Assembly: GCF_003073135.1 (NCBI RefSeq)
Contig: NZ_PGDQ01000012.1
Coordinates: forward strand, 62,001 to 126,000
Length of the DNA: 64,000 nt
DNA from: Euzebya rosea
Lineage (GTDB): Bacteria > Actinomycetota > Nitriliruptoria > Euzebyales > Euzebyaceae
Direction: 5' to 3'
A model generated the notes under the pieces. It saw nothing but the letters and a program-made list of their open reading frames with translations, did not search any database and had not been told where the DNA came from. The translations under genes and the position numbers were made by a program. Shown one piece after another: positions 1 through 8,877 of the stretch; position 1 is the first letter of the stretch, and every line of letters starts with the position of its first letter.

Positions 1-784
1 CCACGGTGCCCCCGTCGACGGTGGCGCGGACCGCCCTGCGGAGGATGCGCAGCACGTCGTCGTCGCCGAACAGGTGCAGCACGCCGCTGAGCAGGACCAC
101 GTCGACGTCCTCGGGAAGGGGATCGACGAGCAGGTCGCCGGCGAGCAACGTGAACCGGGTGGTGTGGCGGTCGTCGAGTCGCTCGGCCAGCACCTGCAGG
201 ACCTCGGGGTGGTCGACCACCGTCACCCGTGCGTCGGGATGCTGCGAGACCAGCAGCTGGCCGACGGGGGACATGCCCCCGCCGATGTCGAGGAGGTGGC
301 ACCCGGGCCCACCAACCGAGCGGGCGACCACCCGGTGGGACGGCAACATCCGGTCGGCGAGGACCGGGGTGAGCATGGGGTACAGGTGCGCGGTCGGGGC
401 GGGCGGGCCGCCGTCGACGACTCGGGGCAGCGTGTGCCACCGATGAAGGGTGTAGCGCAGGCCCTGTTCGTCGACGGTCGCGGCGACCCGGCCGTCGGGG
501 AGCCGTGTGACGGCACCGGCGAGCTGCAGCTGGCGGACCAGCACCTCGCAGGGCTTGATGTCCAGGCCTGCGGCGGCGGCCAGGGCGACCACGTCCATGG
601 GGGCTGCTGCCAGCAGGCGGAGCAGTCCCCGGTCCAGCGCGACCCCTGCGGCGGCGACCAGGCCCGCGGCCTCGTCGAGCCGTCGAAGCGTCATCATGGC
701 GCTGCCCTCGCGATGGGTGGCCACCGCCGGGTTGTCGTCGGAACCGGTGCCCTCGAGCGTCCGGTCGTGGGCAGGCTCAGCCAT
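1..784 (-). CDS. SAM-dependent O-methyltransferase, 3' part cut by window edge
   Basis: The reading frame starts at the ATG complementary to 782-784 and stays open to the left edge (261 codons seen). Residues 30-115 look like the winged-helix dimerisation part of the Methyltransf_2 family (hydroxyneurosporene or polyketide O-methyltransferase type). The SAM site follows: motif I LLDIGGGMSP at 164-173, the acidic motif VVDHPEV at 189-195 and VLLSGVLHLF at 230-239. The start overlaps the stop of the upstream PEP-utilising gene by 8 nt, so the two are probably co-transcribed and translationally coupled. The substrate cannot be read from the sequence. The C-terminus lies outside the window. Family assignment is good; a small-molecule hydroxyl as methyl acceptor is inferred from the family. 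Confidence 0.8.
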   Translation of the reverse strand, partial: MAEPAHDRTLEGTGSDDNPAVATHREGSAMMTLRRLDEAAGLVAAAGVALDRGLLRLLAAAPMDVVALAAAAGLDIKPCEVLVRQLQLAGAVTRLPDGRVAATVDEQGLRYTLHRWHTLPRVVDGGPPAPTAHLYPMLTPVLADRMLPSHRVVARSVGGPGCHLLDIGGGMSPVGQLLVSQHPDARVTVVDHPEVLQVLAERLDDRHTTRFTLLAGDLLVDPLPEDVDVVLLSGVLHLFGDDDVLRILRRAVRATVDGGTV

Positions 785-3215
785 CGAGGACGGTGACGGT
801 GCCGGCTTCACCGTCGATGCGAAGCCGGGCGCCGTCGGCGATCTCGGTGAGGGCGTCGGGGACCCCGCAGACCGCCGGGATGCCCAGCTCGCGGGCGACG
901 ATGGCGGCGTGCGACAGCGGACCGCCGTGGGCGGTGACGACGCCGCCGCACCGCTGCAGGACCGCGGTCCACACCGGCCGGGTGTAGGGGCAGACGAGGA
1001 TCTCGCCCTCCTCGAGCACGACCACGTCCTGGTGATCGGCCACGACCCGGGCGGTCCCCTCGACCACGCCGACGGAGGCCGGTACCCCGTGATGCACCCG
1101 GCCCTCGCTGGTCTTGTCGGCGGCGCGCGTTCCCGTGCCGAACATCGCCTCGACGATCCAGGCGATCCGCTCGTTGACGACGCGGAGGGCCCGCGGGGCG
1201 AACCGCAGGTCGGGTGGACCGCCCTCGGGTGGGCTGGGCGCACCGATGACCGCCGGCGGGGTCAGGTGGCGGAGGCGCGCGAGGGTCGCTGCCCGGTGAC
1301 GCGCGGCCTCGGCGACCGGTGCCGGGACGGTCGGCGTGCCCCCGGCGGGACCTGCGGCGGCCACCAGCTCGTCGATCGACAGGCACAGCGCCTGCTCGGC
1401 GGCGTCGAGCTGTCCGGTCCCGGCAAGCGCCTCGCCCACGTGCAGCGCAGCGACGCGCAGCGCGCCGATGCCGGCGCAGAGGGTCATGCCCTGCCGGTCG
1501 CGTTCGTGGTGCTGTGCCCAGGCGGCGCGGATCCCCTCGTGGGCCCACGCGGGCACGTCGGCGAGCAGCCGGTCCGGTTCGCCGGTCCGGGGATCGGCGT
1601 CGGGAACGGGCGTGTCGCCGTCGAGCAGTCCCACCAGCGCCCGGACCAGGACGGCGGGGTGTTCGCCGAGGGTGGGGGCGTCCACGTCGATGCCGACCGA
1701 CTGGACCCTGGCGACGTGCAGCAGGTCGGTGACCGCCTGCCCGAGGTCGTCCCCGCGGTCGGCCAGCCGGCCGAGCACGTCGGCAGCGCGGTCGTCGGCC
1801 TGCGGGTCCTCGCCCACGGCCCGCAGGGCCTCGACGGCAGCCGGGTCGGTCGCGATCCGCCGGGCCAGGTCGCGCACCAGCCTGGCCTGGCGGCCGGTGT
1901 CGTTGCCGGCGCGTTGGGGCCCCGAGACGATGCGCTGGGCCTGCGTGCGGGTGAAGCCGCAGCTCTCCAGCGCCCGGCCGGCGGCGCCGACCCGATGGGC
2001 ATGGACCCGCAGGACCCAGCGGTAGTGCAGCTCGAAGAGCTCGTCGAGCAGCTCGACGATCCGGGTGATGCTCGCGGCGGTGTCATCGGCCAGCCGCGAG
2101 GGACCGGCGAGGTCGGCCAGCTCCGTCCCGGCGGCTTCCCAGTCGAACGCCACGATCTCGCGTTCGTGTCGGGTGGGCCCGTCGTCCCTCAGGAACTCGT
2201 GGGCGGCGCGGGCGCGGGCACGCAGCTCGGGGTGCACCCGGGTCAGGGCGCCCATGACGATCGCGGGGGGCGGCCCCCCGGTCGCGTCCTCGGGTGCGCC
2301 CGCGAAGGTCATGCGGCTGTAGGCGTGGCCCCCGATGCTGCGGTGCTCGAAGGCCGTCATCAGGGCACCGACCTCCGCCAGCCCCTCACCGAACAGCCGG
2401 GTGCGGAGCGCCTGCACGCGTGGGGCGAGCAGCGGAGGGGCGGGACTGGAGGAGTACGCGCCCTCGTGGACCCACACGCCCGGCGGGGCCTCCCACACCG
2501 GGAAGGAGGTGAGGGGTCGGGCCTGCAGCAGGACCACGTCGTCGTCGCCGTCCGGCACGTGTCGCACGCCGAACTCGACGTCGACCCCGGTGTCGAGCAG
2601 GTCCGCGCAACGTCGGGTCAGCGACGCCACCCGGACGGCCCGGGCGTCGGTCAGCACCGGGTCGCCGTCCACGCGGACCGTCCCGTCCGGGGACACCCGG
2701 TGGGCGATGCCCGGGTCGAGCCCGTCGGTGACGGCGGCGTGGTGGCCGCTGACGGCGCGGATCACGACGTCCGGCCCGCCGTGCAGCGGGTCGGTGGAGA
2801 AGGCCACGCCGCCGGCGGTGAGCTCGACGAAGGGCATGACGACCACCGGGATGGGTCCCGCACCGTGGGCGCCGCGGACCGTCGTGACCGCTCGGCCCAG
2901 GTCGTCGGGCACGACCCGCAGGAGGCTCTCGTACCGTCCGGCGGCGGACGTGCCGCCGCCGTCCTCGTCGGGTGAGGAGGACCGGACGGCGTAGCGGTCG
3001 GCTGCCAGCGCGGCATGGGCATGGGCGGCCGCAGCGTCGGGCTCGGGATGGTCGGCCGGCACGGCGATCGCCCTCGGGACGGGCAGTCCGGCGGCGGCGA
3101 GGTGGGCCAGGTGCAAGGCCTTGCCGCCGAGCCGCTCGCGGTCGTCGGGGGCGGGGATGTGGTCGGTCAGGTCGATGACGTCAGCCATGTCCCGATCGTG
3201 CGGCGGCGTGGTCAT
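777..3215 (-). CDS. PEP/pyruvate-binding and PEP-utilising phosphotransferase-like enzyme
   Basis: 812 aa. The N-terminal half matches the ATP/pyruvate-binding ATP-grasp part of PEP synthase/PPDK-like enzymes: LGGKALHLAHLAAAGLPVP near residue 28, YAVRSSSPDEDGG near 73, then VVMPFVELTAGGVAFSTDP. The C-terminus is the swivelling phosphohistidine domain, GGPLSHAAIVARELGIPAV, with the phospho-accepting His near 768. This two-ended layout with a long helical middle is that of PEP synthase and of rifampin phosphotransferase. The C-terminal PEP/pyruvate barrel of true PEP synthase is not evident, so an ATP-dependent transfer to a small molecule (rifampin phosphotransferase-like) is more likely than gluconeogenesis. 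It lies 16 nt after the LuxR-type regulator and overlaps the methyltransferase. An internal ATG at 3188 (MADVIDL) is an alternative start. Confidence 0.8.
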   Translation of the reverse strand: MTTPPHDRDMADVIDLTDHIPAPDDRERLGGKALHLAHLAAAGLPVPRAIAVPADHPEPDAAAAHAHAALAADRYAVRSSSPDEDGGGTSAAGRYESLLRVVPDDLGRAVTTVRGAHGAGPIPVVVMPFVELTAGGVAFSTDPLHGGPDVVIRAVSGHHAAVTDGLDPGIAHRVSPDGTVRVDGDPVLTDARAVRVASLTRRCADLLDTGVDVEFGVRHVPDGDDDVVLLQARPLTSFPVWEAPPGVWVHEGAYSSSPAPPLLAPRVQALRTRLFGEGLAEVGALMTAFEHRSIGGHAYSRMTFAGAPEDATGGPPPAIVMGALTRVHPELRARARAAHEFLRDDGPTRHEREIVAFDWEAAGTELADLAGPSRLADDTAASITRIVELLDELFELHYRWVLRVHAHRVGAAGRALESCGFTRTQAQRIVSGPQRAGNDTGRQARLVRDLARRIATDPAAVEALRAVGEDPQADDRAADVLGRLADRGDDLGQAVTDLLHVARVQSVGIDVDAPTLGEHPAVLVRALVGLLDGDTPVPDADPRTGEPDRLLADVPAWAHEGIRAAWAQHHERDRQGMTLCAGIGALRVAALHVGEALAGTGQLDAAEQALCLSIDELVAAAGPAGGTPTVPAPVAEAARHRAATLARLRHLTPPAVIGAPSPPEGGPPDLRFAPRALRVVNERIAWIVEAMFGTGTRAADKTSEGRVHHGVPASVGVVEGTARVVADHQDVVVLEEGEILVCPYTRPVWTAVLQRCGGVVTAHGGPLSHAAIVARELGIPAVCGVPDALTEIADGARLRIDGEAGTVTVLDG

Positions 3216-3231
3216 CGGCGCGTACGCAGTC

Positions 3232-6147
3232 CTACGTAACCTCGCCGGCCGGGTGGCCGATCCGGTCCGGGTCGAGGCCCCCGTCGCGCACGAGGACCGC
3301 CAGGGCGTGGCGCGAGGAGATGCCCAGCCGCTGGTAGACGTGGTCGAGGTGGGTGGTCACGGTCCGCACGCTGATGAACAGCCGCTCGGCGATGTCGGCG
3401 TTGGTCAGCCCGTCGGCGACGAGTCCGGCGATCTCCGCCTGGCGGGCGGTCAGCGGGCCGCCGGCGCGACGATGGTTGGACCGACGCACGCCGGCGGCGC
3501 GCAGCACGGCGGTGGCGGCGTCGACGTCGAGCCGGTCGTCGAGGGCCGTGGCGATGTCGATGGCGCGGTGGGCGAGCGGGACGGCTGCCGTCGGGTCCAG
3601 CGTGGCCAGCAGCTGCGCGGCGGCGCGGGCCACCCATGCCTCGAGCCGTCGCAGGCCGAGGCGAGCAGCCCGGTCGGCCATGTCGAGGCCGCGTGTGGCC
3701 AGCGCCGACGGCTCCTTGCCAGCGGCGTTGTCTGCACCGTGGACGTCGAGGTGCAGCGCGGCGAGGTCGGCGAGGATGCCGGGCACGGTGTCGGGTCCGC
3801 CCATCCCGCGCAGCCGCGCGACCTCCTCCTCCGCCCGTGTCACCTCCCCCCGACGGATGGCGACGAGGGCCCGGGCCGCCCGGTTGAGCGGGGGCATCAC
3901 CGAGTGCCCGTGTGCCGGCAGGCCGAGGTCGACGGTGGGGTCGTCGTCGCCACGCCGAGCCGCACAGATGGCCACGAGGTCGTTGAGGCAGGTGTCCCCC
4001 GCCTCCCACGGCCGGTTCCATCCCTCGCCGAACGCGGCCTCCACGGCGGCGGCGTCGCCGGTCCAGGCCGCGGGGATGGCGGTGGTGGCTCGGAACCCGC
4101 GCATCGTGTCCGCCCGCGACCGGCCGTAGGTGCCGAGGGTGCGCAGGTGCCCCTCGACGGCGTCATCGTCGCCGGCGAGGTGGGTGAGCAGCAGCTGGGC
4201 GAGCTCGGCACGCCACCGGACCGCCGGGGCCTGGGCCATCTCCGTGTAGGTGTCGAGCGCCGGCAGGTGACGGTGGATCGCATCCCACGACCCCCGGAAC
4301 GCCACGACCTGCATCAGGACGGCAGCCGCCCGCACCGGCAGGATCAGCAGGCCCTGGATCAGCTCGTGGTGCTCGCCGTCGCCCACCAGCGTGCTGGCCA
4401 GCTCGACGGCCTCGTCGAAGTCGCCACGGTCCTGCGTCGCCATCGCCCGGATCAGGTCCGCAACGCGGGGATCGGTGCCGACGGGGATGTCCGCTGCCAC
4501 TCCCTGGAGGACGGCCCCCATGCCGAAGCTGAAGGCGAGGTGGGCCTTGCGCCAGGGCACCCCGGCGGCCGCGGCCCTCGACGCGTCGATCGTCGTGGCC
4601 CGGTCGAGGCAGTCCATCGACTCCTGGGCCCGTTCCAGGTAGTACAGCACCGTCGCCCGGTGGGCCAGCAGCTCGACGGCGAGGTCCGGGTCCCGGTCGG
4701 CGTCCACCATGTCGATGGCGCTGCGGAGTACCGCGTCGGCGGTCTCGTCCTCGTTCAGCCAGCGCCAGACGACGCCGAGCTGGCCGAGGAGGGGCGGCAG
4801 GGGGCGGGCGGCCGTGCGGCGAGCGATGTCGACAGCGGCCTGCGCATGCAGGAGGGCTTCGCGGGGTGCGTAGCGACGGAGCGCCACGGTCGTGGCGGCG
4901 CCGAGCACGTCGATCGCCCGGCCGGGGTCGCTGCGCCTGCCGGCCAGACGATGATGACGGGCAAGGCGTCCGAGCTCGTGTCCGCCGGTGGCGACGTCCA
5001 GGGCCTCGCCCGACCGCTCGAGGACATCCACGAACGCCGCGTGCATGCGAGCCCGCCGACGCTCACCGAGCGCCTCGTAGGCGGCCTCGCCGATCAGCGG
5101 GTGGGCGGCCACGACGGTGCCGTTGCGGCCGTCGTCGTCGGCCAGTCCCGCCGCGACGAGCTCGTCGACGGCGTCCTCGACGACGTCGTGTCCGTGGCCG
5201 GTGACCTCCGCGAGGAGATCGAGGGTGGTGGGTGCGTCGGCGGCGCCGACCGCGCCGAGCACGTCGCCGGCGGGTTCGGACAGACGGGCCCTGCGGGCGG
5301 CCAGCATGTCCGCGATCTCCGCCGGCACTCCCGGTTCGGCTCCCGGGACGAGCGCCAGCCGGCCGTCGAGACCACGCTGCACCAGTCCCTCGTCGCGGAG
5401 GTGCCTGGCGAGGGAGGTGATGGCGAGGGTGTTGCCGGCGGCACGGTCCCGGACCAGCGAGGTGAGGGAGGGGGCGGGCGGGGCGTCGAGGTGGCCGGCC
5501 AGGATCGCGGCGACCTCGTCCTCGTCGACCGGGCCGAGGCCGAGGTCGACCACCCGGGCCGCGCGGCGCAGGGTCGTCAGGGTGGTCCTGAGCAGCGGGC
5601 CGGCGTCGGCGTCGCGGAAGGTGAGGGCGATGGTCAGGGGACCGTCGCCGAGCGACCTCGAGAGGTGGGCCAGCGCGCCGAGGGTGCCGTCGTCGGCCCA
5701 GTGGGCGTCGTCGATGACCAACCGGACCGGTGTGCCGTCGAGCCGGCTGACCAGGCGACGCAGCGCGTCCAGGCGGCGGGTCCGCCGGATCCGGTCCCTG
5801 CGGTCGTCCGCATCGACGGGTGGTGGCGGCAGGCCGTAGCCGGGGAGCAGCTCGCCGAGGTCGTCCAACCCCTCCAGCAGCTCGTGCTGGTCGGCCGGTG
5901 TGCAGCCATCCAGGTGGTGGGTGATGGCGTCCACGATCGGGGCGAACGCCAGCTCGGCGTCCAGCTGGTTGGCACGGCCGTGGAGGGTCAGGCCGTCGTC
6001 GTCGAGCCCGTCGAGCGCCTCGTGGAGCAGCCGTGTCTTGCCGATGCCCCCGGGACCGTGGACCAGCACGACACGGCCGGCGTGGCGCAGCCCCTCCCTG
6101 GCCAGCTCGAGCTCGCGTTCCCGCCCGACGAACCTCGGCATGATCAC
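3232..6147 (-). CDS. Large LuxR-family (LAL-type) transcriptional regulator with ATPase domain
   Basis: 971 aa. It begins FVGRERELELAREGL and has a Walker A GPGGIGKT at about 31-38 and a Walker B LVIDDAHW at 143-150, the pattern of STAND/AAA signalling ATPases. A long helical TPR-like middle follows. The C-terminal LuxR/NarL helix-turn-helix spans about 899-955 (LTARQAEIAGLVADGLTNAD, then SVRTVTTHLDHVYQRLGIS). Such LAL regulators bind ATP and an inducer and activate nearby gene clusters in actinobacteria. It is first in a tight minus-strand group with the PEP-utilising enzyme and the methyltransferase, which makes these its likely targets (inference). No cognate operator could be recognised. 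Confidence 0.88.
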   Translation of the reverse strand: MIMPRFVGRERELELAREGLRHAGRVVLVHGPGGIGKTRLLHEALDGLDDDGLTLHGRANQLDAELAFAPIVDAITHHLDGCTPADQHELLEGLDDLGELLPGYGLPPPPVDADDRRDRIRRTRRLDALRRLVSRLDGTPVRLVIDDAHWADDGTLGALAHLSRSLGDGPLTIALTFRDADAGPLLRTTLTTLRRAARVVDLGLGPVDEDEVAAILAGHLDAPPAPSLTSLVRDRAAGNTLAITSLARHLRDEGLVQRGLDGRLALVPGAEPGVPAEIADMLAARRARLSEPAGDVLGAVGAADAPTTLDLLAEVTGHGHDVVEDAVDELVAAGLADDDGRNGTVVAAHPLIGEAAYEALGERRRARMHAAFVDVLERSGEALDVATGGHELGRLARHHRLAGRRSDPGRAIDVLGAATTVALRRYAPREALLHAQAAVDIARRTAARPLPPLLGQLGVVWRWLNEDETADAVLRSAIDMVDADRDPDLAVELLAHRATVLYYLERAQESMDCLDRATTIDASRAAAAGVPWRKAHLAFSFGMGAVLQGVAADIPVGTDPRVADLIRAMATQDRGDFDEAVELASTLVGDGEHHELIQGLLILPVRAAAVLMQVVAFRGSWDAIHRHLPALDTYTEMAQAPAVRWRAELAQLLLTHLAGDDDAVEGHLRTLGTYGRSRADTMRGFRATTAIPAAWTGDAAAVEAAFGEGWNRPWEAGDTCLNDLVAICAARRGDDDPTVDLGLPAHGHSVMPPLNRAARALVAIRRGEVTRAEEEVARLRGMGGPDTVPGILADLAALHLDVHGADNAAGKEPSALATRGLDMADRAARLGLRRLEAWVARAAAQLLATLDPTAAVPLAHRAIDIATALDDRLDVDAATAVLRAAGVRRSNHRRAGGPLTARQAEIAGLVADGLTNADIAERLFISVRTVTTHLDHVYQRLGISSRHALAVLVRDGGLDPDRIGHPAGEVT

Positions 6148-6216
6148 GGCAGCCTACCGCCGTGCGGGTCCGCGCCTCTCGGTCGTCACCGATCAGGTGG
6201 GGTGTCGCCGTTCGGG

Positions 6217-7227
6217 TCAGGTGTCGCTGGCCCGTCGACGGCGCTTGTCCTCGTACATCGCCCGGTCGGCTCTTGCGACGGCGCCGGCGAACCCACCGGC
6301 GATGGTGTAGGGCGCGTGACCGATGGAGGCGGCGACGTCGACGTCGTGGAACACGGTGCGGATCCGCTCGACGATGGCGTCGGCGTCGGCCATGTTGGTG
6401 TCGGTGGCAAGGACCGCGAACTCGTCCCCACCGAGTCGGGCGACGTAGTCGTAGGGCCGCATCAACGACTCGATCACCTGCGCCGCGCTCTGGATGAGGA
6501 CGTCACCAGCCGCGTGGCCGATCGTGTCGTTGGTCTCCTTCAGGTGGTCGAGGTCGACCAGGATGACCACGGCCGGGTCGCCGAAGCGACGGTACCGACC
6601 CTCCTCGGCGTGCAGCGCCCGCTCCCAGCCACGCCGGTTGAGCAGGCCGGTCAGGATGTCGGTGTCGGCGGCCATCTCGGCCCGTTCGCGGCGTCGTTCC
6701 TCCTCGGTCCTCGCGAGGTCGCTGGCGAGGATCATGGACAGGAGGTTGGTCAGCAGCTCCAGTAGCGGCCGCTGCTCGACGAGCGCCTGGGGCTGGGCGT
6801 CGGGGTCCAGCCCGCAGAGGGTGCCGAACAGCGTGCCGTCGCCGTAGGTGATGGGGATGCCGACGTACGCGCCGATGTCGAGCTGGTCGGCCACCGGGAC
6901 GCCGTCGTAGGCCGGTTCGGCCGAGACGTCGGCGGCGATGCGTGGTGCGTCACCGGCCACCATCCGCACGCAGAACGATCCGCCCCACGGATGGGATTCG
7001 CCGGCTTCGAGGCCGTAGACGTCGTCACGCACCTCCAGGTAGAGCTGGCGTTCGCCGTCGAAGCGGGTGACCGCCCAGTAGCCCAGCGGGACGTGCGCCT
7101 TGAGGAAGTCGACCACGATCCGCGATGCCTCGTCGAAGTTCATCAACGTGCTGATGGTCGGAAGCTCTGGGGCCATCACGGGGGAAACGCTCCTGACGAT
7201 GGGCATGGACCCCCCACGGGTCTTCAT
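6217..7227 (-). CDS. GAF-GGDEF diguanylate cyclase
   Basis: 336 aa, soluble, no membrane segment. Residues about 30-170 form a GAF-like sensor (WAVTRF, then GGSFCVRMVAGD, then AYVGIPITYGDGTLFGTLCG). A short coiled linker precedes the GGDEF domain. The active-site signature RLGGDEFAVL is intact, with GGDEF at 266-270, and the inhibitory I-site RPYD lies five residues before it, so both catalysis of c-di-GMP synthesis from GTP and product inhibition should work. It is a close paralogue of the GGDEF protein at 8878-9684. Start is uncertain: ATG 7227 has no clear ribosome site, while ATG 7206 follows a G-rich run. The last codons end in a basic tail KRRRR. Confidence 0.9.
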   Translation of the reverse strand: MKTRGGSMPIVRSVSPVMAPELPTISTLMNFDEASRIVVDFLKAHVPLGYWAVTRFDGERQLYLEVRDDVYGLEAGESHPWGGSFCVRMVAGDAPRIAADVSAEPAYDGVPVADQLDIGAYVGIPITYGDGTLFGTLCGLDPDAQPQALVEQRPLLELLTNLLSMILASDLARTEEERRRERAEMAADTDILTGLLNRRGWERALHAEEGRYRRFGDPAVVILVDLDHLKETNDTIGHAAGDVLIQSAAQVIESLMRPYDYVARLGGDEFAVLATDTNMADADAIVERIRTVFHDVDVAASIGHAPYTIAGGFAGAVARADRAMYEDKRRRRASDT

Positions 7228-7557
7228 CGGCGGTCTGGACGTCGAGCTGAGCGGGCTGGAAACGGATCACGGTGGCGGCGGTTACCGTCCTGTGATGGTA
7301 GGTGGGTCGGTGGCCCGAGGGAGCCGCCCCGAACGCTGCGCGACCATCTCGGCGTCCGGTGGCCGGACCGACCGGCTCACGGGCGCAGGGACCACCTCGG
7401 GACTGCAGGACGACTGACCGATCCTGCGCCGGTTGTTGCCGTCAGGCAGGAATCGGGTGGGTCGGTGGCCAATAGAGCGGGCAACCCCGCCCTCCGCCGT
7501 CAGATTCCCGGGACGTCGGCTTCGCGCGGGCCCACTTCCACGAGGTCACCCACCACG
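7228..7557. other. Divergent intergenic region, no gene seen
   Basis: 330 bp between the leftward GAF-GGDEF gene and the rightward protease gene, so it must hold both promoters. I find no RNA gene, strong hairpin or long repeat. Short open frames here have neither ribosome sites nor recognisable products. Confidence 0.5.
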
Positions 7558-8796
7558 ATGTTCACCACCCACTGGCCGCGCAGCAGCCGGATGCTTGCCT
7601 TCGCGTTGCTGCTCGTCACGATGCTGACTGCCGGTCGCGCCGTCGCCCAGGACTCCCAGGACTACGGACCGTACTTCGGTGACGGCAACGTCCCGACGCC
7701 CTGCGCGGACGACATGACGCCGAAGCTGGCCGACGGCAGCCCCAACCCGCAGTACTGGGAGGCCACGAACTCCACGGCGATCTGCCACCACATGCGGACC
7801 GACATGAACGGGCTGGACTCGCCCGAGGTCGACGTGCTGATCATGGTGCCGGCCTCGCCCGCGGCCGAGCGCGACATGCGGATCATGCGGCAGTCCATCG
7901 AGATGTGGGAGGCCGGCATCGACTACCTGGCCAACCAGCTGGCGCTGGACTGGCTGGCCCAGGGCATGAACTTCCACGTCACCGTCGACGTCATCGACGT
8001 GACGGGCGACGAGGGCGGCGAGTTCACCACCTACCCGGTGGTCGACCCCGAGATCGTCGTCATCGCCTCCAACCCGGTGGGCGGCATCGGCATCGGCATC
8101 GACCCGATCGACTTCAACAACGACGTCTTCGGCTTCCCGAACAACGGTGAGGGCCCCTGCCACGGCATCGCCAACCCGTTCGACCACGAGGCGTGGGAGG
8201 CCCTTCCCGGCTTCAACAGCCACCACGAGTCGCGCTCCGGCACCTACGTGGAGGACTGCGGCGGCTCGGGCGGCAACATCTGCTTCGCCGTCAACGGTGC
8301 GATCGACCCCCAGCCGGGCGGCGTCATGGGCGACTTCTTCTCCCTGTTCGACCTGGTCAGCCACGAGGTCGGCCACTGCCTGACCATCGGCCACGTCGGC
8401 GACGGCGCCGAGGGCGACTGGGGAGGGCTGCCGAGCAACGACATCATGGCCTACGACACCGACCCGGTCGGGATGAACAAGTGCGTGTCCACCCTGGACG
8501 TCGAGGGCATCGCCACGGTCATGAGCCGGTACCTGGACGTCAACGGCGACGGCGAGGTCACCGAGGCCGACGAGCTGCTGGCCAACGACCAGGTCGGCGA
8601 CGGCCGTGACCCGTTCCAGGTCCAGCGGCCCGACGAGCACCTGTACGCCTCGGCGTCCGGGGCGCCGACCGACTGCCCCCAGCCCGACCTGGGCCTGATC
8701 GCCGGCGAACGGACGGACTGGACGCCCGAGGACTGGCCGGTCGACCCCGAGACCGGTCGCCACGTGGCGCCGGTGTCGCAGTCCGACCAGGGCTGA
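7558..8796 (+). CDS. Secreted metzincin-like zinc metalloprotease with dockerin-like calcium loop
   Basis: 412 aa. The start MFTTHWPRSSR followed by a hydrophobic stretch and AVAQ gives a Sec signal peptide cleaved near residue 31. The zinc site HEVGHCLTIGH starts at residue 269: three His and the Glu of HExxHxxGxxH are present, but the usual Gly is Thr. NDIMAYDTDP some 25 residues later fits the Met-turn of metzincins. Near 327, DVNGDGEVTEADEL is an EF-hand/dockerin-type calcium loop. The ATG at 7558 was chosen because it gives a full signal peptide; in-frame codons extend further upstream but would bury it. It stands alone between two GGDEF genes and ends before a strong hairpin. Peptidase function is inferred from motifs; the exact family (M43/M10-like) is uncertain. 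Confidence 0.78.
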   Translation: MFTTHWPRSSRMLAFALLLVTMLTAGRAVAQDSQDYGPYFGDGNVPTPCADDMTPKLADGSPNPQYWEATNSTAICHHMRTDMNGLDSPEVDVLIMVPASPAAERDMRIMRQSIEMWEAGIDYLANQLALDWLAQGMNFHVTVDVIDVTGDEGGEFTTYPVVDPEIVVIASNPVGGIGIGIDPIDFNNDVFGFPNNGEGPCHGIANPFDHEAWEALPGFNSHHESRSGTYVEDCGGSGGNICFAVNGAIDPQPGGVMGDFFSLFDLVSHEVGHCLTIGHVGDGAEGDWGGLPSNDIMAYDTDPVGMNKCVSTLDVEGIATVMSRYLDVNGDGEVTEADELLANDQVGDGRDPFQVQRPDEHLYASASGAPTDCPQPDLGLIAGERTDWTPEDWPVDPETGRHVAPVSQSDQG

Positions 8797-8816
8797 CGCC
8801 GGACGTTCGACGCGAT

Positions 8817-8846
8817 GGATCCCCGTGCCGGGTGGCGCGGGGATCC
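8817..8846. terminator. Bidirectional hairpin terminator between protease and GGDEF genes
   Basis: GGATCCCCGTGCC pairs with GGCGCGGGGATCC: a 13-bp stem with one G-T pair and a GGGT loop. It lies between convergent stops at 8796 and 8878. There is no T-tract, as usual in actinobacteria. Confidence 0.75.
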
Positions 8847-8877
8847 GTTCGATTCGGGGCCTGCCTGAGGGGTCTCG

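Noticed and set aside
3121-6765. Rightward open frame of about 1200 codons over the LuxR-type regulator
   Set aside because: Antisense to a clear regulator and GGDEF gene, with low-complexity Gly/Val/Arg composition. No ribosome site or domain.
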